Assembly: GCF_023715415.1 (NCBI RefSeq)
Contig: NZ_JAMBOB010000006.1
Coordinates: 372,001-436,000 of the forward strand
Direction: 5' to 3'
Source of the DNA: Neobacillus niacini
GTDB taxonomy: Bacteria; Bacillota; Bacilli; Bacillales; Cytobacillaceae
DNA: 64,000 nt
The position numbers were made by a program, and so were the translations under genes. The notes below the pieces were generated by a model that had not been told where the DNA came from, searched no databases, and saw only the letters and a program-made list of their open reading frames with translations. Below, in pieces: positions 53,182-63,581 of this stretch; the stretch's first letter is position 1, and every line of letters starts with the position of its first letter.

Positions 53182-54465
53182 CTAATAGATTGATGTTGTT
53201 GATTTTGATGTATTTTCAAGAATTTCTTTCACTCGCTGTAAGAATCGTCCGCAAACGAGTCCGTCTAATACTCTGTGGTCGAGTGACATACATAGGTTTA
53301 CCATGTCCCTGACAGCAATCATATTGTTGTTCATAACCACCGGGCGCTTGACGATGGATTCCACTTGTAGAATTGCTGCCTGCGGGTAGTTGATAATTCC
53401 TGCTGATTGAACGGAGCCGAACGAGCCAGTATTGTTGACAGTAAAGGTTCCACCCTGCATATCTTCTGAACGAAGTTTATTCGTTCTTACTTTTACAGCA
53501 AGTTCAGAAATCTCACGGGCAATCCCTTTAATTGTTTTTTCATCTGCTTGCTTAATAACAGGTACGTATAAAGCATCATCGGTTGCGACAGCAATGGATA
53601 TATTGATGTCTTTCTTCTGGATAATCTTATCTCCAGCCCACATAGAGTTGATTTGTGGGAATTCCTTTAATGCCTGCGCTACTGCTTTTACGAAAAAGGC
53701 AAAGAAAGTGAGATTGAAGCCTTCTTTCCTTTTGAACTCATCCTTTAAAGAATTGCGGTATTCCACAAGATTTGTTGCATCGACTTCAATCATGGTCCAT
53801 GCATGTGGTGCTTCATGCTTACTTCGGAGCATATTGGCAGCAATTGCTTTTCGGATGCCAGTTACGGGTATTTCGATATCGCCTGCTGCAACTGGAATAC
53901 TTGGAGCAGGTGCCGCTTGCTTTGGAGCAGCAACCGCAGGTACCGTTTCTTGGGCTGCAGCTGGCTGCTTCGGTTCTTCTACTTTTGCACCTGTCACAGG
54001 GATATTACCTGATTCAATCAGTTTCAAAAGATCTTTTCTCGTAATTCTGCCGCCCGCACCGGTGCCTGTCAACTGTGTTAAATCAATTCCGTTCTCTTGA
54101 GAAATTTTTAAAACTGCAGGAGAATAACGGGCTTTGTTTCCTTGATCAGTCTGCTCGGAAACAGGAGCACTTTCAACTGCTTCTGTACTTTGCTCACTTA
54201 CTTCCGTTTTTACATCATTAGCGCCCTCAATTTCAATGGTACAAATGATTTCACCAACAGCCAGTGTGTCTCCATCTTCCGCAACTAGCTCTTTAATTGT
54301 ACCTGTGAAAGAAGAAGGAACTTCTGCATTTACCTTATCTGTCATTACTTCAGCTAATGGGTCGTATTTGTTAACTTTATCTCCGACAGAAACAAGCCAC
54401 TTTGAGATTGTTCCTTCGGTTACACTTTCCCCTAACTGAGGCATTTTAATCTGTTCAATAACCAA
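53182..54465 (-). CDS. bkdB: branched-chain 2-oxoacid dehydrogenase E2 (BkdB)
   Basis: A 427-residue dihydrolipoyl acyltransferase. The lipoyl domain (1-80) holds the lipoyl lysine in VMTDKVNAE (Lys44); an Ala/Pro/Gln-rich linker leads to the peripheral-subunit-binding domain (about 113-147, YSPAVLKISQENGIDL) and another linker. The catalytic domain ends with SLDHRVLDG. It passes the acyl group to CoA at the core of the complex. Start is TTG at 54465, eight bases after AGGAGG. Last gene of the bkd operon. Confidence 0.97.
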   Translation of the reverse strand: MVIEQIKMPQLGESVTEGTISKWLVSVGDKVNKYDPLAEVMTDKVNAEVPSSFTGTIKELVAEDGDTLAVGEIICTIEIEGANDVKTEVSEQSTEAVESAPVSEQTDQGNKARYSPAVLKISQENGIDLTQLTGTGAGGRITRKDLLKLIESGNIPVTGAKVEEPKQPAAAQETVPAVAAPKQAAPAPSIPVAAGDIEIPVTGIRKAIAANMLRSKHEAPHAWTMIEVDATNLVEYRNSLKDEFKRKEGFNLTFFAFFVKAVAQALKEFPQINSMWAGDKIIQKKDINISIAVATDDALYVPVIKQADEKTIKGIAREISELAVKVRTNKLRSEDMQGGTFTVNNTGSFGSVQSAGIINYPQAAILQVESIVKRPVVMNNNMIAVRDMVNLCMSLDHRVLDGLVCGRFLQRVKEILENTSKSTTSIY

Positions 54466-54480
54466 GATTCCAACCTCCTA

Positions 54481-55464
54481 TTAGTATTCCGCAAGCTCAC
54501 GCATTGCTTTTTCGACTTTTTCTGGATTGACCATAAAGAACTTCTCCATGGTTGGTGCATATGGCATTGCTGGGACATCCGGACCAGCTAAACGCATAAT
54601 TGGAGCATCTAAATCAAACAAACAATTTTCAGCAATGATTGCAGATACTTCACTAATAATGCTGCCTTCTTTATTATCTTCAGTCACAAGTAAAACCTTA
54701 CCCGTCTTAGACGCCGCTTCAATGATAGCTTCTTTATCCAATGGATATACAGTTCTTAGATCAAGGATATGTGCAGAAATTCCATCCTTGGCTAATTTTT
54801 CAGCTGCTTGCAGGGCAAAATGAACACATAGGCCATAAGTAATAACGGTAATGTCATCACCTTTACGCTTCACATCCGCTTTTCCAATTGGCAAGGTGTA
54901 ATCATCTGTCGGTACTTCACCTTTGATTAAACGGTAAGCACGCTTATGCTCGAAGAATAACACTGGATCATTATCACGGATAGCTGCTTTCAGTAGTCCC
55001 TTTACATCATAAGGAGTGGACGGCATAACAATTTTCAAGCCAGGTGTATTCGCAAACACCGCTTCAACGGATTGAGAATGATAAAGTGCCCCGTGAACAC
55101 CTCCGCCGTATGGTGCACGAATAACCATTGGACAGCTCCAGTCGTTATTAGAGCGATAACGAATCTTTGCCGCTTCTGAAATAATTTGATTCACTGCAGG
55201 CATAATAAAATCAGCAAATTGCATTTCAGCGATTGGTCTCATTCCGTACATCGCTGCACCAATACCTACCCCGGCAATAGCAGATTCAGCAAGTGGTGTA
55301 TCAATCACACGCTCTTCGCCAAATTGTTCGTATAAGCCTTGTGTGGCTTTAAAAACTCCGCCTTTTACCCCAACATCTTCACCAAGAACAAAAACCTTTG
55401 GATCCCGTTCCATTTCTTCCCGAATGGCCATTGTGACCGCATCTATATAAGAAATTACTGCCAT
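54481..55464 (-). CDS. bkdAB: branched-chain 2-oxoacid dehydrogenase E1 beta (BkdAB)
   Basis: A 327-residue E1 beta subunit, as in B. subtilis. It has the transketolase pyrimidine-binding domain (GEDVGVKGGVFKATQGL, FADFIMPAVNQI) and the C-terminal transketolase domain (VLLVTEDNKEGSIISEV). It shares the thiamine diphosphate site with E1 alpha, starts 12 bases after it and ends 15 bases before bkdB. Confidence 0.97.
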   Translation of the reverse strand: MAVISYIDAVTMAIREEMERDPKVFVLGEDVGVKGGVFKATQGLYEQFGEERVIDTPLAESAIAGVGIGAAMYGMRPIAEMQFADFIMPAVNQIISEAAKIRYRSNNDWSCPMVIRAPYGGGVHGALYHSQSVEAVFANTPGLKIVMPSTPYDVKGLLKAAIRDNDPVLFFEHKRAYRLIKGEVPTDDYTLPIGKADVKRKGDDITVITYGLCVHFALQAAEKLAKDGISAHILDLRTVYPLDKEAIIEAASKTGKVLLVTEDNKEGSIISEVSAIIAENCLFDLDAPIMRLAGPDVPAMPYAPTMEKFFMVNPEKVEKAMRELAEY

Positions 55465-55476
55465 GTTACATCCCCC

Positions 55477-56472
55477 TTACTTATCCGCATAAACGTATTT
55501 CAGCGCGTGTTCAGGTGCTGCATACGGTGCATTTTCAGCATAATCAGTGGCTTCATTCACTTGCTTCATCACTCGATCATTGATTTCTTTTTCCAACTCA
55601 TCATTCATCACGCCTATTTCTTTTAAATAGGCACCAAAGGTAATGATTGGATCCTTCGTTTTCGCTTTAGCCACTTCATCAGGAGCGCGGTACGAACGGT
55701 CATCGTCATCTGAAGAGTGTGGTGTCAGTCTGTATGAGATTGTTTCTATTAATGAAGGCCCCTCTCCACGGCGGCCGCGGTCTACTGCTTCCTTCACCAC
55801 TTTATACACTTCTAATGGATCGTTTCCATCAACAGTAAATCCTGGCATACCATAACCGATTGCACGATCAGAAACTTTCTCACATCCCAATTGTTTCTCA
55901 ATTGGGACAGAAATCGCATATTTATTATTTTCACACATGAATATAACTGGTAATTTATGAACTCCGGCAAAGTTAGCTCCTTCATGGAAATCACCTTGGT
56001 TTGAAGAACCCTCACCAAAGGTTACGAAGGTCACCAAATCCTTCCTTTCCATTTTCCCTGCTAATGCTACACCGACAGCATGTGGAACTTGGGTTGTTAC
56101 TGGAGAAGAACCAGTTACGATACGATTTCTCTTTTGACCAAAGTGACCAGGCATTTGTCTGCCGCCTGAGTTTGGATCCTCTGCTTTTGCAAATCCTGAT
56201 AACATTAGTTCTTTTGGTGTCATCCCAAATGTTAAGACTACGCCCATATCACGGTAATATGGCAGCACATAATCTTTTTCCTTATCTAAAGCAAATGCCG
56301 CACCCACCTGTGCTGCTTCTTGTCCTTGACAGGAAATTACAAATGGTATTTTACCCGCACGATTTAATAACCACATCCGTTCGTCGATTCGGCGGGCCAG
56401 CAGCATAGTTTCATACATTTCCAAAACCTTTTCATCACTTAAACCTAATGAATGATGACGATTTTCAGCCAT
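55477..56472 (-). CDS. bkdAA: branched-chain 2-oxoacid dehydrogenase E1 alpha (BkdAA)
   Basis: A 331-residue E1 alpha subunit (330 in B. subtilis). The thiamine diphosphate motif runs from GEGSSNQGDFHEGANFA (153-169) to ENN (181-183), and a phosphorylation-loop-like YRLTPHSSDDDDRSYR follows. It decarboxylates 2-oxoisovalerate, 2-oxoisocaproate and 2-oxo-3-methylvalerate, which supply starters for branched fatty acids. It lies 34 bases after lpdV. Confidence 0.97.
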   Translation of the reverse strand: MAENRHHSLGLSDEKVLEMYETMLLARRIDERMWLLNRAGKIPFVISCQGQEAAQVGAAFALDKEKDYVLPYYRDMGVVLTFGMTPKELMLSGFAKAEDPNSGGRQMPGHFGQKRNRIVTGSSPVTTQVPHAVGVALAGKMERKDLVTFVTFGEGSSNQGDFHEGANFAGVHKLPVIFMCENNKYAISVPIEKQLGCEKVSDRAIGYGMPGFTVDGNDPLEVYKVVKEAVDRGRRGEGPSLIETISYRLTPHSSDDDDRSYRAPDEVAKAKTKDPIITFGAYLKEIGVMNDELEKEINDRVMKQVNEATDYAENAPYAAPEHALKYVYADK

Positions 56473-56506
56473 TTTTTAAACCTCCCGTTTGTCGCAATAA
56501 ATATAC

Positions 56507-57928
56507 TTATGAATGGATTGCTCTTCCATCAACCGCTAATGCAGCTTCTCCAATCGCTTCTGAAAGTGTTGGATGTGGATGAATCGTATGAGCAATTTCC
56601 CATGGAGTTGCATCCAATACCATTGCCAAACCTGCTTCTGTAATCATGTCTGTTACATGTGGACCAATCATATGCACCCCAAGAATATCATTGGTCTCTT
56701 CATCAGCAACAATCTTGACAAAACCATCGGACTCTCCAAATACAAGGGCCTTTCCAATTGCTCGGAATGAAAATTTACCCACTTTTACTTTATGACCCTT
56801 TTCTTTTGCCTGTTCTTCGGTAATCCCAACGCTAGACACCTCCGGATTACTATATATACATCTAGAAACTAGATTGTAATTAAGCTCTGAAGGATCCTTC
56901 CGAGCAATATGCTCTACTGCAATAATTCCTTCATGGGATGCAACATGCGCAAGCTGCAAGCCGCCAATTACATCTCCAATTGCGTAAATATGAGATTCTT
57001 TTGTTTGATAGAATTGGTTTGTAACAATAAATCCTTTTTCTACCTGAATCTCTGTATTTCCTAATCCAATTCCTTCGACATTTGCTTGGCGTCCCACAGA
57101 AACAAGGAGTTTTTCAGCTTTAAATTCTTTCACACCAGCTTTTACTTCTGCTGAAATGGTAACGCCATCACCTTTAATAAGCGTTTCTGGAAGAACCTTC
57201 GCTCCTGTTACAAGCTTTATCCCCTTTTTCTTCATCAGGCGCTGCATTTCTTTAGAGATTTCCTTATCTTCAGTTGGAATAATTCGGTCCGCATACTCGA
57301 TAACCGTTACGTCAACACCGAAATCAGAAAGCATTGATGCCCACTCAATTCCGATTACTCCTCCGCCAACAATAATGATGGACGCAGGTAATGTCTCAAG
57401 CTCTAATGCCTCATCAGATGTAATAACAAATTCACTATCAATTTCTAATCCTGGAAGTGTTCTAGGTCTTGAACCAGTTGCAATAACAACGTTTTTTGGA
57501 ATGAGCATTTCATTTTCTTCACCATTATTCATTTCAACCGAAATCGTTCCCGGCATGGGTGAAAAAATAGAAGGTCCTAAAATCCTGCCAAGTCCTTCAT
57601 AAACATCAATTTTCCCTTGCTTCATGAGATGTTGTACGCCCTTATGGAGTTGGTCGATTATTTTGTTTTTTCTTTCCTGAACTTTCCCAAAGTTATAGGA
57701 AACCTCACTTGTGATAACGCCAAAATCTTCACTATGCTTTGCTGTTGCGTAAACCTCAGCACTTCTTAGAAGAGCTTTACTAGGGATGCAGCCTTTATGA
57801 AGACATGTTCCTCCAAGCTTCCCTTTTTCAACTATTGCTGTTTTTAAGCCAAGCTGAGAGGCACGAATGGCAGCTACATAACCGCCAGTTCCACCACCAA
57901 GAATGACTAAATCGTATTCTTGTGACAC
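56507..57928 (-). CDS. lpdV: dihydrolipoyl dehydrogenase (BCKDH E3, LpdV)
   Basis: A 473-residue FAD disulfide oxidoreductase. The redox pair is Cys42 and Cys47 (GGTCLHKGCIPSK), the FAD motif GGGTGG (11-16), the NAD motif VGGGVIGIEWASML and the C-terminal HPHPTLSE that supplies the active-site His of the partner subunit. It reoxidises the lipoyl arm of BkdB with NAD+. This is the bkd-specific E3, fifth from the operon end. Confidence 0.97.
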   Translation of the reverse strand: MSQEYDLVILGGGTGGYVAAIRASQLGLKTAIVEKGKLGGTCLHKGCIPSKALLRSAEVYATAKHSEDFGVITSEVSYNFGKVQERKNKIIDQLHKGVQHLMKQGKIDVYEGLGRILGPSIFSPMPGTISVEMNNGEENEMLIPKNVVIATGSRPRTLPGLEIDSEFVITSDEALELETLPASIIIVGGGVIGIEWASMLSDFGVDVTVIEYADRIIPTEDKEISKEMQRLMKKKGIKLVTGAKVLPETLIKGDGVTISAEVKAGVKEFKAEKLLVSVGRQANVEGIGLGNTEIQVEKGFIVTNQFYQTKESHIYAIGDVIGGLQLAHVASHEGIIAVEHIARKDPSELNYNLVSRCIYSNPEVSSVGITEEQAKEKGHKVKVGKFSFRAIGKALVFGESDGFVKIVADEETNDILGVHMIGPHVTDMITEAGLAMVLDATPWEIAHTIHPHPTLSEAIGEAALAVDGRAIHS

Positions 57929-57946
57929 TGTATTTCCTCCCCGAGT

Positions 57947-59050
57947 CTAGATTTTTGCTGTTTTAAACCTACCTGGATATTCTTTAACGGCTTCTTCACC
58001 ACGCAAAATTCTTAATGCTCCTTCAGCTAATGCTTGAAGTTCATTTTCACCTGGATGGACAATCGTATCTGCAATCCAATTAATTCTATCGGTAATGTAT
58101 TTCACAAATCCTTTACTATACGCAAGACCGCCAGTCAGCACTATTGCATCTACTTTTCCAGCTAACACCGCACTTGCTGCACCTATTTCCTTTGCAACCT
58201 GGTAACCCATTGCTTCGTATACGAGAGCGGCCCGGTCGTCTCCGCTTTCAATCCTTTTTTCGACTTCTACGGCGTCATTCGTTCCAAGGTATCCAACTAA
58301 TCCACCTTGGCCAACAAGCTTCTTCATTATTTCTTCGCGGTAATATTGCCCAGAATAACAAAGCGAAACTAAATCCCCAACTGGAACAGTTCCAGCCCGT
58401 TCTGGACTGAAGGGACCATCTCCATGAAGACCATTGTTTACATCAATGACTCTCCCTTGCTTATGTACCCCAACTGTAATCCCTCCGCCCATGTGGGTAA
58501 CGATTAGGTTTAAATCCAAATAATTCTTCCCTAGCTCTTTTGCGACTCTGCGTGCTACTGCTTTTTGGTTTAGTGCGTGGAAAATACTTACTCTTTCAAT
58601 TAAAGAAAAGCCAGATACTCTTGCAATCGGATCTAGTTCATCCACAACGACAGGATCAACAATATAGGAAGGTATATTTAACCCAGAAGCAATTTCATAA
58701 GCAATAATACCTCCAAGATTTGACGCATGCTGTCCTGCAAAACCAGTCCGTAAATCTTCAAGCATGATTTCATTGACAGCATAGGTCCCGCCTTCAATCG
58801 GTCTCAGCAGTCCGCCTCGCCCACAAACCGCACTAAGCTTGGATATATTAATTCCTTCATTATCGAGTGCTTCCAAGATGGTATTCTTTCTAAATTCATA
58901 TTGATCGATAATATTGGCAAATGAATTAATCAATTTCGAATCATGACGGATTGTACTTTCTAAAATAGAAATTTCATTATCGAAGACCCCAATCTTAGTT
59001 GAAGTGGAACCTGGGTTGATGACGAGTATTCGATACTTCTTATCAGGCAA
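57947..59050 (-). CDS. buk: butyrate kinase
   Basis: A 367-residue ASKHA-family acyl kinase with [16 protein letters not shown] at the start and [13 protein letters not shown] in the middle. It converts butyryl- or branched acyl-phosphate and ADP to the acid and ATP, working with Ptb to yield energy from acyl-CoA. The TTG at 59050 is eight bases after GGAGGT. A stem-loop sits between bcd and buk. Confidence 0.96.
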   Translation of the reverse strand: MPDKKYRILVINPGSTSTKIGVFDNEISILESTIRHDSKLINSFANIIDQYEFRKNTILEALDNEGINISKLSAVCGRGGLLRPIEGGTYAVNEIMLEDLRTGFAGQHASNLGGIIAYEIASGLNIPSYIVDPVVVDELDPIARVSGFSLIERVSIFHALNQKAVARRVAKELGKNYLDLNLIVTHMGGGITVGVHKQGRVIDVNNGLHGDGPFSPERAGTVPVGDLVSLCYSGQYYREEIMKKLVGQGGLVGYLGTNDAVEVEKRIESGDDRAALVYEAMGYQVAKEIGAASAVLAGKVDAIVLTGGLAYSKGFVKYITDRINWIADTIVHPGENELQALAEGALRILRGEEAVKEYPGRFKTAKI

Positions 59051-59102
59051 CGTATTTGACCTCCATTTTTATACACATTTCACACCTATTAAAGGGAAAA
59101 GA

Positions 59103-59123
59103 CGCTGAATTACACATTCAGCG
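59103..59123 (-). terminator. stem-loop between bcd and buk
   Basis: CGCTGAAT (59103-59110) pairs perfectly with ATTCAGCG (59116-59123), 5-base loop; on the minus strand TCTTTTCCC follows, a weak U tract. It may partly terminate, raising ptb-bcd over the rest of the operon. Confidence 0.55.
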
Positions 59124-59147
59124 CTCTGCCTCATATATTTTTATTAT

Positions 59148-60242
59148 CTAGCGACGGCTTAAAATATGATGACCATTTTGCAGGAATTGACTGCGGGAGT
59201 TACGCATTTTTTCAATTCTTTCTTCAGCCATTCTGTCCGCTGCAACATATGTTGGAATACCATCACGCTTTGAAATAGCAATTACCTTTTCGATACTTGC
59301 ATAGATTTGATCAACCTTTTTCATTGCCCGTTCATGGTTATATCCGTAAAGTTCATCTGCCACATTAATTACACCGCCAGCGTTTATTACATAATCCGGT
59401 GCATAAACGATACCCATTTCATGGATAATATCACCGTGACGAGTATCTTTTAATTGGTTATTTGCAGAACCAGCAATAACCTTCGCCTTTAATTGTGGAA
59501 TCGTATCATCATTAATGGTAGCTCCTAGTGCACAAGGCGCATAAATATCACATTCAACGCCGTAAATTTCATTTGGATCAACCGCACGGGCACCGAAATC
59601 CTCAACTGCACGCCCAACAGCTTCCTTGTTAATATCCGTAACGATTAATTGCGCACCCTCTTTATGCAAGTATTGACAAAGAGTATAAGCAACATTCCCT
59701 ACACCTTGAATCGCAATTACTTTTCCTTCTAGTGAATCAGAACCGAATGCTTCTTTTGCTGCAGCTTTCATTCCAACGTAAACACCATATGCCGTTACAG
59801 GTGAAGGGTTACCAGATGAGCCAAATGCTGGTGAAATACCTGTAACATAGTCTGTTTCCTCATGTATTAGGTCCATATCCGCAACAGTTGTACCTACATC
59901 CTCAGCAGTAATATATCTTCCATTTAACCCTTGAATGTAACGGCCAAAAGCACGGAACAATTCTTCACTTTTATCCTTACGCGGGTCACCAATAATAACT
60001 GTTTTACCACCGCCAAGATTTAGTCCAGCTGCAGCGTTTTTATAAGTCATTCCTTTTGCTAATCGTAACGCATCAATGATTGCAGCTTCTTCTGATTCGT
60101 ATGTCCACATACGAGTACCACCTAATGCAGGTCCTAAAGTTGTATCATGTATGGCAATAATTGCTTTTAATCCAGATTGTTTATCTTGACAAAATACAAC
60201 TTGCTCGTAATCATACTGTTCTAAGTACTTGAAAATTTCCAT
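59148..60242 (-). CDS. bcd: leucine dehydrogenase
   Basis: A 364-residue Glu/Leu/Phe/Val dehydrogenase. Catalytic lysines Lys68 ([10 protein letters not shown]) and Lys80 (LNLGGGKTV) are in place, followed by the NAD-binding [10 protein letters not shown]. It deaminates leucine, valine and isoleucine to the 2-oxoacids used by the bkd complex. Second gene of the operon, 38 bases after ptb. B. subtilis Bcd (YqiT) has the same length. Confidence 0.96.
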   Translation of the reverse strand: MEIFKYLEQYDYEQVVFCQDKQSGLKAIIAIHDTTLGPALGGTRMWTYESEEAAIIDALRLAKGMTYKNAAAGLNLGGGKTVIIGDPRKDKSEELFRAFGRYIQGLNGRYITAEDVGTTVADMDLIHEETDYVTGISPAFGSSGNPSPVTAYGVYVGMKAAAKEAFGSDSLEGKVIAIQGVGNVAYTLCQYLHKEGAQLIVTDINKEAVGRAVEDFGARAVDPNEIYGVECDIYAPCALGATINDDTIPQLKAKVIAGSANNQLKDTRHGDIIHEMGIVYAPDYVINAGGVINVADELYGYNHERAMKKVDQIYASIEKVIAISKRDGIPTYVAADRMAEERIEKMRNSRSQFLQNGHHILSRR

Positions 60243-60280
60243 GTTAACATCCTCCTCAAATTTGAAAACTACACTCTATT

Positions 60281-61189
60281 CTATTTGGTTACAGAGCAGA
60301 TGGCGAGTGCAAGTGAATATAGCTTACTTTCCGCCGAATCCGCTCTAGAAGTTAATACGATGGGAGCCTTTGCGCCTGCAATAACAGCTCCTACTTTTGC
60401 TTTTGCAAAATAAATTAATGACTTATATAAGACGTTTCCAACCTCAATAGTGGGAACTAATAAGATATCAGCCCTGCCAGCTACTTCACTATGAATTCCT
60501 TTGTGTTCAGCAGCTAAAGCGGAAACGGCATTATCTAAAGCTAATGGACCATCTACAATACAGCCAGTGATTTGCCCTCGTTTATTCATCATACTTAATA
60601 CAGCGGCGTCAATCGTCGCTTGCATGGCAGGATTCACTACTTCAACAGCAGCTATTGGAGCAACCTTTGGATATTCTATTCCAATTGCTCTAGCCAAGGC
60701 TGCAGCATTTTTAATTATTTGAGCTTTTTGTTCTAATTCAGGGGCAATATTCATCCCTGCATCTGTAACGATGGTAAACCGATTGTAATCTGGAACCTCA
60801 AATACAGCCACGTGAGATAGAACATTTCCCGTCCTAAGACCGTACTCTTTATTTAGAACTGCTCTTAAAAGAGCGCTTGTGGGGATATTCCCTTTCATTA
60901 ACACGTTTGCTTCCTTCGTTGATACTGCTCTGACTGCCAGCTCTGCAGCCAGCTCGTTTGTGTCTGCATGAACAATAGTAAGCTTTTTGTTACTTTTTTT
61001 CTGGTCTTTGTTCTTAACGGTTAGTATCATATTAATTTTTTCTTTATCACCAAATAATATAAAATTGGCGAGATTCCGATTTAGTGCTTCAATAACTGCT
61101 TCGATGACTTCTTCATCTTCTGCCACTGCAACAGCTACCGTGTTACCATCTAGCTGGGTTGCTTTGTATATCAGTGAATCAAGCAACAA
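60281..61189 (-). CDS. ptb: phosphate butyryltransferase
   Basis: A 302-residue phosphotransacylase (299 in B. subtilis) with the family segments AVAEDEEVIEAV, VLMKGNIPTSALLRAVL and IVTDAGMNIAPE. It turns butyryl- or branched acyl-CoA to the acyl phosphate for Buk. The only in-frame starts are two adjacent TTG codons at 61184-61189, with AAAGGG about 11 bases upstream. It heads the bkd operon, 48 bases from the end of a sigma-54 promoter. Confidence 0.94.
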   Translation of the reverse strand: MLLDSLIYKATQLDGNTVAVAVAEDEEVIEAVIEALNRNLANFILFGDKEKINMILTVKNKDQKKSNKKLTIVHADTNELAAELAVRAVSTKEANVLMKGNIPTSALLRAVLNKEYGLRTGNVLSHVAVFEVPDYNRFTIVTDAGMNIAPELEQKAQIIKNAAALARAIGIEYPKVAPIAAVEVVNPAMQATIDAAVLSMMNKRGQITGCIVDGPLALDNAVSALAAEHKGIHSEVAGRADILLVPTIEVGNVLYKSLIYFAKAKVGAVIAGAKAPIVLTSRADSAESKLYSLALAICSVTK

Positions 61190-61236
61190 GTTGTCATCAA
61201 CCCTTTCTCATCAACTGCAACTCCATTATTCTATTA

Positions 61237-61252
61237 TGCAAAATCCGTGCCA
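61237..61252 (-). promoter_or_regulatory. sigma-54 (-24/-12) promoter of the bkd operon
   Basis: The minus strand reads TGGCACGGATTTTGCA, a perfect TGGCAC-N5-TTGCA promoter, 48 bases before ptb. The activator BkdR is encoded just upstream. This matches the SigL-dependent bkd promoter of B. subtilis. Confidence 0.95.
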
Positions 61253-61264
61253 AGTTGAAATTAT

Positions 61265-61296
61265 TGAAAACGCTTTAGTCCCTGACATAATAAGCG
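61265..61296. promoter_or_regulatory. candidate upstream activating site and cre-like element before ptb
   Basis: CGCTT (61271-61275) and AAGCG (61292-61296) form a spaced dyad with centres 21 bases apart, 13 to 44 bases upstream of the -24 box, where BkdR might bind. The plus strand also reads TGAAAACGCTTTAG (61265-61278), 12 of 14 to the CcpA site TGWAANCGNTNWCA. Either factor, or both, could use it; the sequence does not decide. Confidence 0.4.
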
Positions 61297-61319
61297 CAAT
61301 TTTCTTCACACTATGAAAT

Positions 61320-63395
61320 TTATTGCATGCTATTATTTTCAAGTTTATATTTTTCTAGCTTATAATACAGATTCCTCACTGATAACCCTAGTGCCTTAGC
61401 AGTTGCCGTCTTATTGCCATTAAAACGGTTAAGCATCTGCTGGATAATTTCTGCTTCATAATCTTCTACCATAGCATTTAATGAACGACCCTGCTGGATT
61501 GATTCACTATGATCTGTTACTAGCTGTTCACTCCCCGTTTTTTTAGGTCTCAGTTCTGGAAGGTGATGTACATTAATGAATGTTTCATAGTAATTCATAA
61601 AAATTATCGCCCTGCCCAGAATATTTTCTAGTTCCCGTACATTCCCCGGCCAATCATAATTCACTAATTTTAAGAGGGCAGCTTGAGTAACACCCTCGAC
61701 ATTTCTGCCGTAATCCAAATTAATTTTTTCGATAAGCCTTTCACATAGGACAGGAACCTCTTCTTTCCGATTTCGGAGTGGAGGGATATGTATTGGCATA
61801 CGATTTAAACGATAGTATAAGTCTTCCCTAAAAGAGCCCTTTGCAATTCCTTTTTCAAGATTCACGTGGGTCGCCGCAATAATTCTAACATTTATCGGAA
61901 CTGACTTTGTACCACCTACACGTGTGATTTCATTTTCTTGCAGTACCCTGAGTAATTTCGCCTGAGTATTGGCAGATAGTTCACCTATTTCATCGAGAAA
62001 AATACTTCCGTTATTAGCCTCTTCAAAATAGCCCCTTTTCCCTCCCCTTTTTGCCCCTGAAAAAGCTCCTTCTTCATAACCAAATAATTCACTCTCCAGA
62101 AGGGACTCAGAAATCGCTGCACAATTAACGCGAATAAATTTGTTATACTTTCGATCACTTGCATTATGTATGGCATGGGCAAACAATTCTTTCCCTGTAC
62201 CGGATTCACCCCGTAACAGAACTGTTGCAGGCGTTTTTGCCCCAAGCTTTGCCTGCTCAATTGCGAGAGTCATTTCTTCAGAACTACCGATAATATCCTC
62301 GAAGGTATACTTCGCTTCAAGCGTGCGAATGATTTGGCGGGCACGGTTCAATTCCCTGTTTAACGTTTTAATTTCTGACATATCATGAATAACCCCGACA
62401 CTGCCTTTTAGTTTTCCTTTAACAATAATGGGGGCCACATTTACAATGACTTCCCGTTTATTTGGACCTACTCGCATCGGAACCCCACGGACCGCTCTTC
62501 TTGTTTGGAGGACCTTCATATGCATACTTTCACCTTCAGATATATCAGCAGTTGCTGGTTGTCCAATAACCTGTTCTTGTGTAAGACCAGTAAGGCGCGT
62601 ATAGGCCGGATTAATAAGCAGACCCCTGCCGTTTTCATCAACTACAGAAATAGCATCATCACTAGAATGGATGATTGCCTGTAGCATAGTTTGGATTTCT
62701 TTTAAATCGGTAATTTCCTCTGCAAGATTCACTACTTCTGTGATATCTTTAAAAACGGCAAATGCGCCAATTAATGTCCCATTCTCTTCGATGATTGGAA
62801 TACGGGTTGTTATAATTTTCCTTCCATTTCCCAATACCATTTCTTGATTCGTCTCTGTTCTTCTCGTTGCAAGGATTATAGGCAGTCTGCTTTCCGGAAT
62901 TACTTCAACCACGTATTTCCCAATTGCATGGTCCCGTTTTACACCTGTCATCTCTTCTGCACGTCGATTAAATAAAATCACGACCCCCGTTGCATCGATC
63001 ACTAACATTCCATCATTTGTGGCATTAAAAATGAGCTCCTGCTGGTAGGAGGCATTTTGGTGTTTAACGATTAATTCTTCTTTCTCTTCAAGAAGTCTTG
63101 CAAGAAGAAATGCAACGCTGCCAGGAATCAAAACGGTTTTCTTGTCCTTGGCACTCCTTAACTCTTGAAACACATGTTCATTTCCTGTTACTTCAATAAT
63201 AATGTCGATATCCTCACTTAAAAACGGCTTCCAATCAGTACCGGTTTGAATACCAACACTTTGCGCTAAATAGATTCCCTGCGCATCTAAGTTCCTGTCA
63301 ATGACAGCCTTAACCTGAAGGACTTCTGTTTCATTGAGCAGTTTAAGGACCGCTGTACCACCCTTACCGGCACCAACAATCAAAACATTTTGCAT
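61320..63395 (-). CDS. bkdR: BkdR, sigma-54-dependent activator
   Basis: A 691-residue enhancer-binding protein (692 in B. subtilis). Order: an NAD-binding-like N-terminal domain ([17 protein letters not shown], 4-20), two PAS domains (about 120-225 and 235-345), a sigma-54 AAA+ domain with Walker A GESGTGKE (396-403), Walker B IFLDEI and the sigma-54 contact loop GAFSGA (443-448), then a Fis-type helix-turn-helix ([20 protein letters not shown]). It activates the bkd operon in response to isoleucine and valine or their products in B. subtilis. The contact loop has Ser446 where GAFTGA has Thr. Confidence 0.96.
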   Translation of the reverse strand: MQNVLIVGAGKGGTAVLKLLNETEVLQVKAVIDRNLDAQGIYLAQSVGIQTGTDWKPFLSEDIDIIIEVTGNEHVFQELRSAKDKKTVLIPGSVAFLLARLLEEKEELIVKHQNASYQQELIFNATNDGMLVIDATGVVILFNRRAEEMTGVKRDHAIGKYVVEVIPESRLPIILATRRTETNQEMVLGNGRKIITTRIPIIEENGTLIGAFAVFKDITEVVNLAEEITDLKEIQTMLQAIIHSSDDAISVVDENGRGLLINPAYTRLTGLTQEQVIGQPATADISEGESMHMKVLQTRRAVRGVPMRVGPNKREVIVNVAPIIVKGKLKGSVGVIHDMSEIKTLNRELNRARQIIRTLEAKYTFEDIIGSSEEMTLAIEQAKLGAKTPATVLLRGESGTGKELFAHAIHNASDRKYNKFIRVNCAAISESLLESELFGYEEGAFSGAKRGGKRGYFEEANNGSIFLDEIGELSANTQAKLLRVLQENEITRVGGTKSVPINVRIIAATHVNLEKGIAKGSFREDLYYRLNRMPIHIPPLRNRKEEVPVLCERLIEKINLDYGRNVEGVTQAALLKLVNYDWPGNVRELENILGRAIIFMNYYETFINVHHLPELRPKKTGSEQLVTDHSESIQQGRSLNAMVEDYEAEIIQQMLNRFNGNKTATAKALGLSVRNLYYKLEKYKLENNSMQ

Positions 63396-63500
63396 TTTTT
63401 AAGCCCCTTAATTATTATTGAAAAAGAAGATCTTTTCAGACAAGATAAACGAAAAACATGCAATATTTTTCACTATCTATTCTATATTTTTTTAGTTATC

Positions 63501-63528
63501 TTGACAAATTTTATCTTTGTACTAATAT
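63501..63528 (+). promoter_or_regulatory. sigma-A promoter of yqzF
   Basis: TTGACA (63501-63506), 16 bases, TAATAT (63523-63528), 53 bases before the yqzF ATG. Confidence 0.65.
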
Positions 63529-63581
63529 TTCCTTGAGGGTATAATTCTTATGACTTATTAAACAATTGGAAGGATTTAATT

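Noticed and set aside
53432..54100. A 222-codon open frame on the plus strand
   Set aside because: It is antisense to bkdB, whose domains are complete; its Ala/Ser-rich composition is what the opposite strand of an Ala/Pro linker gives, and no ribosome binding site precedes it.
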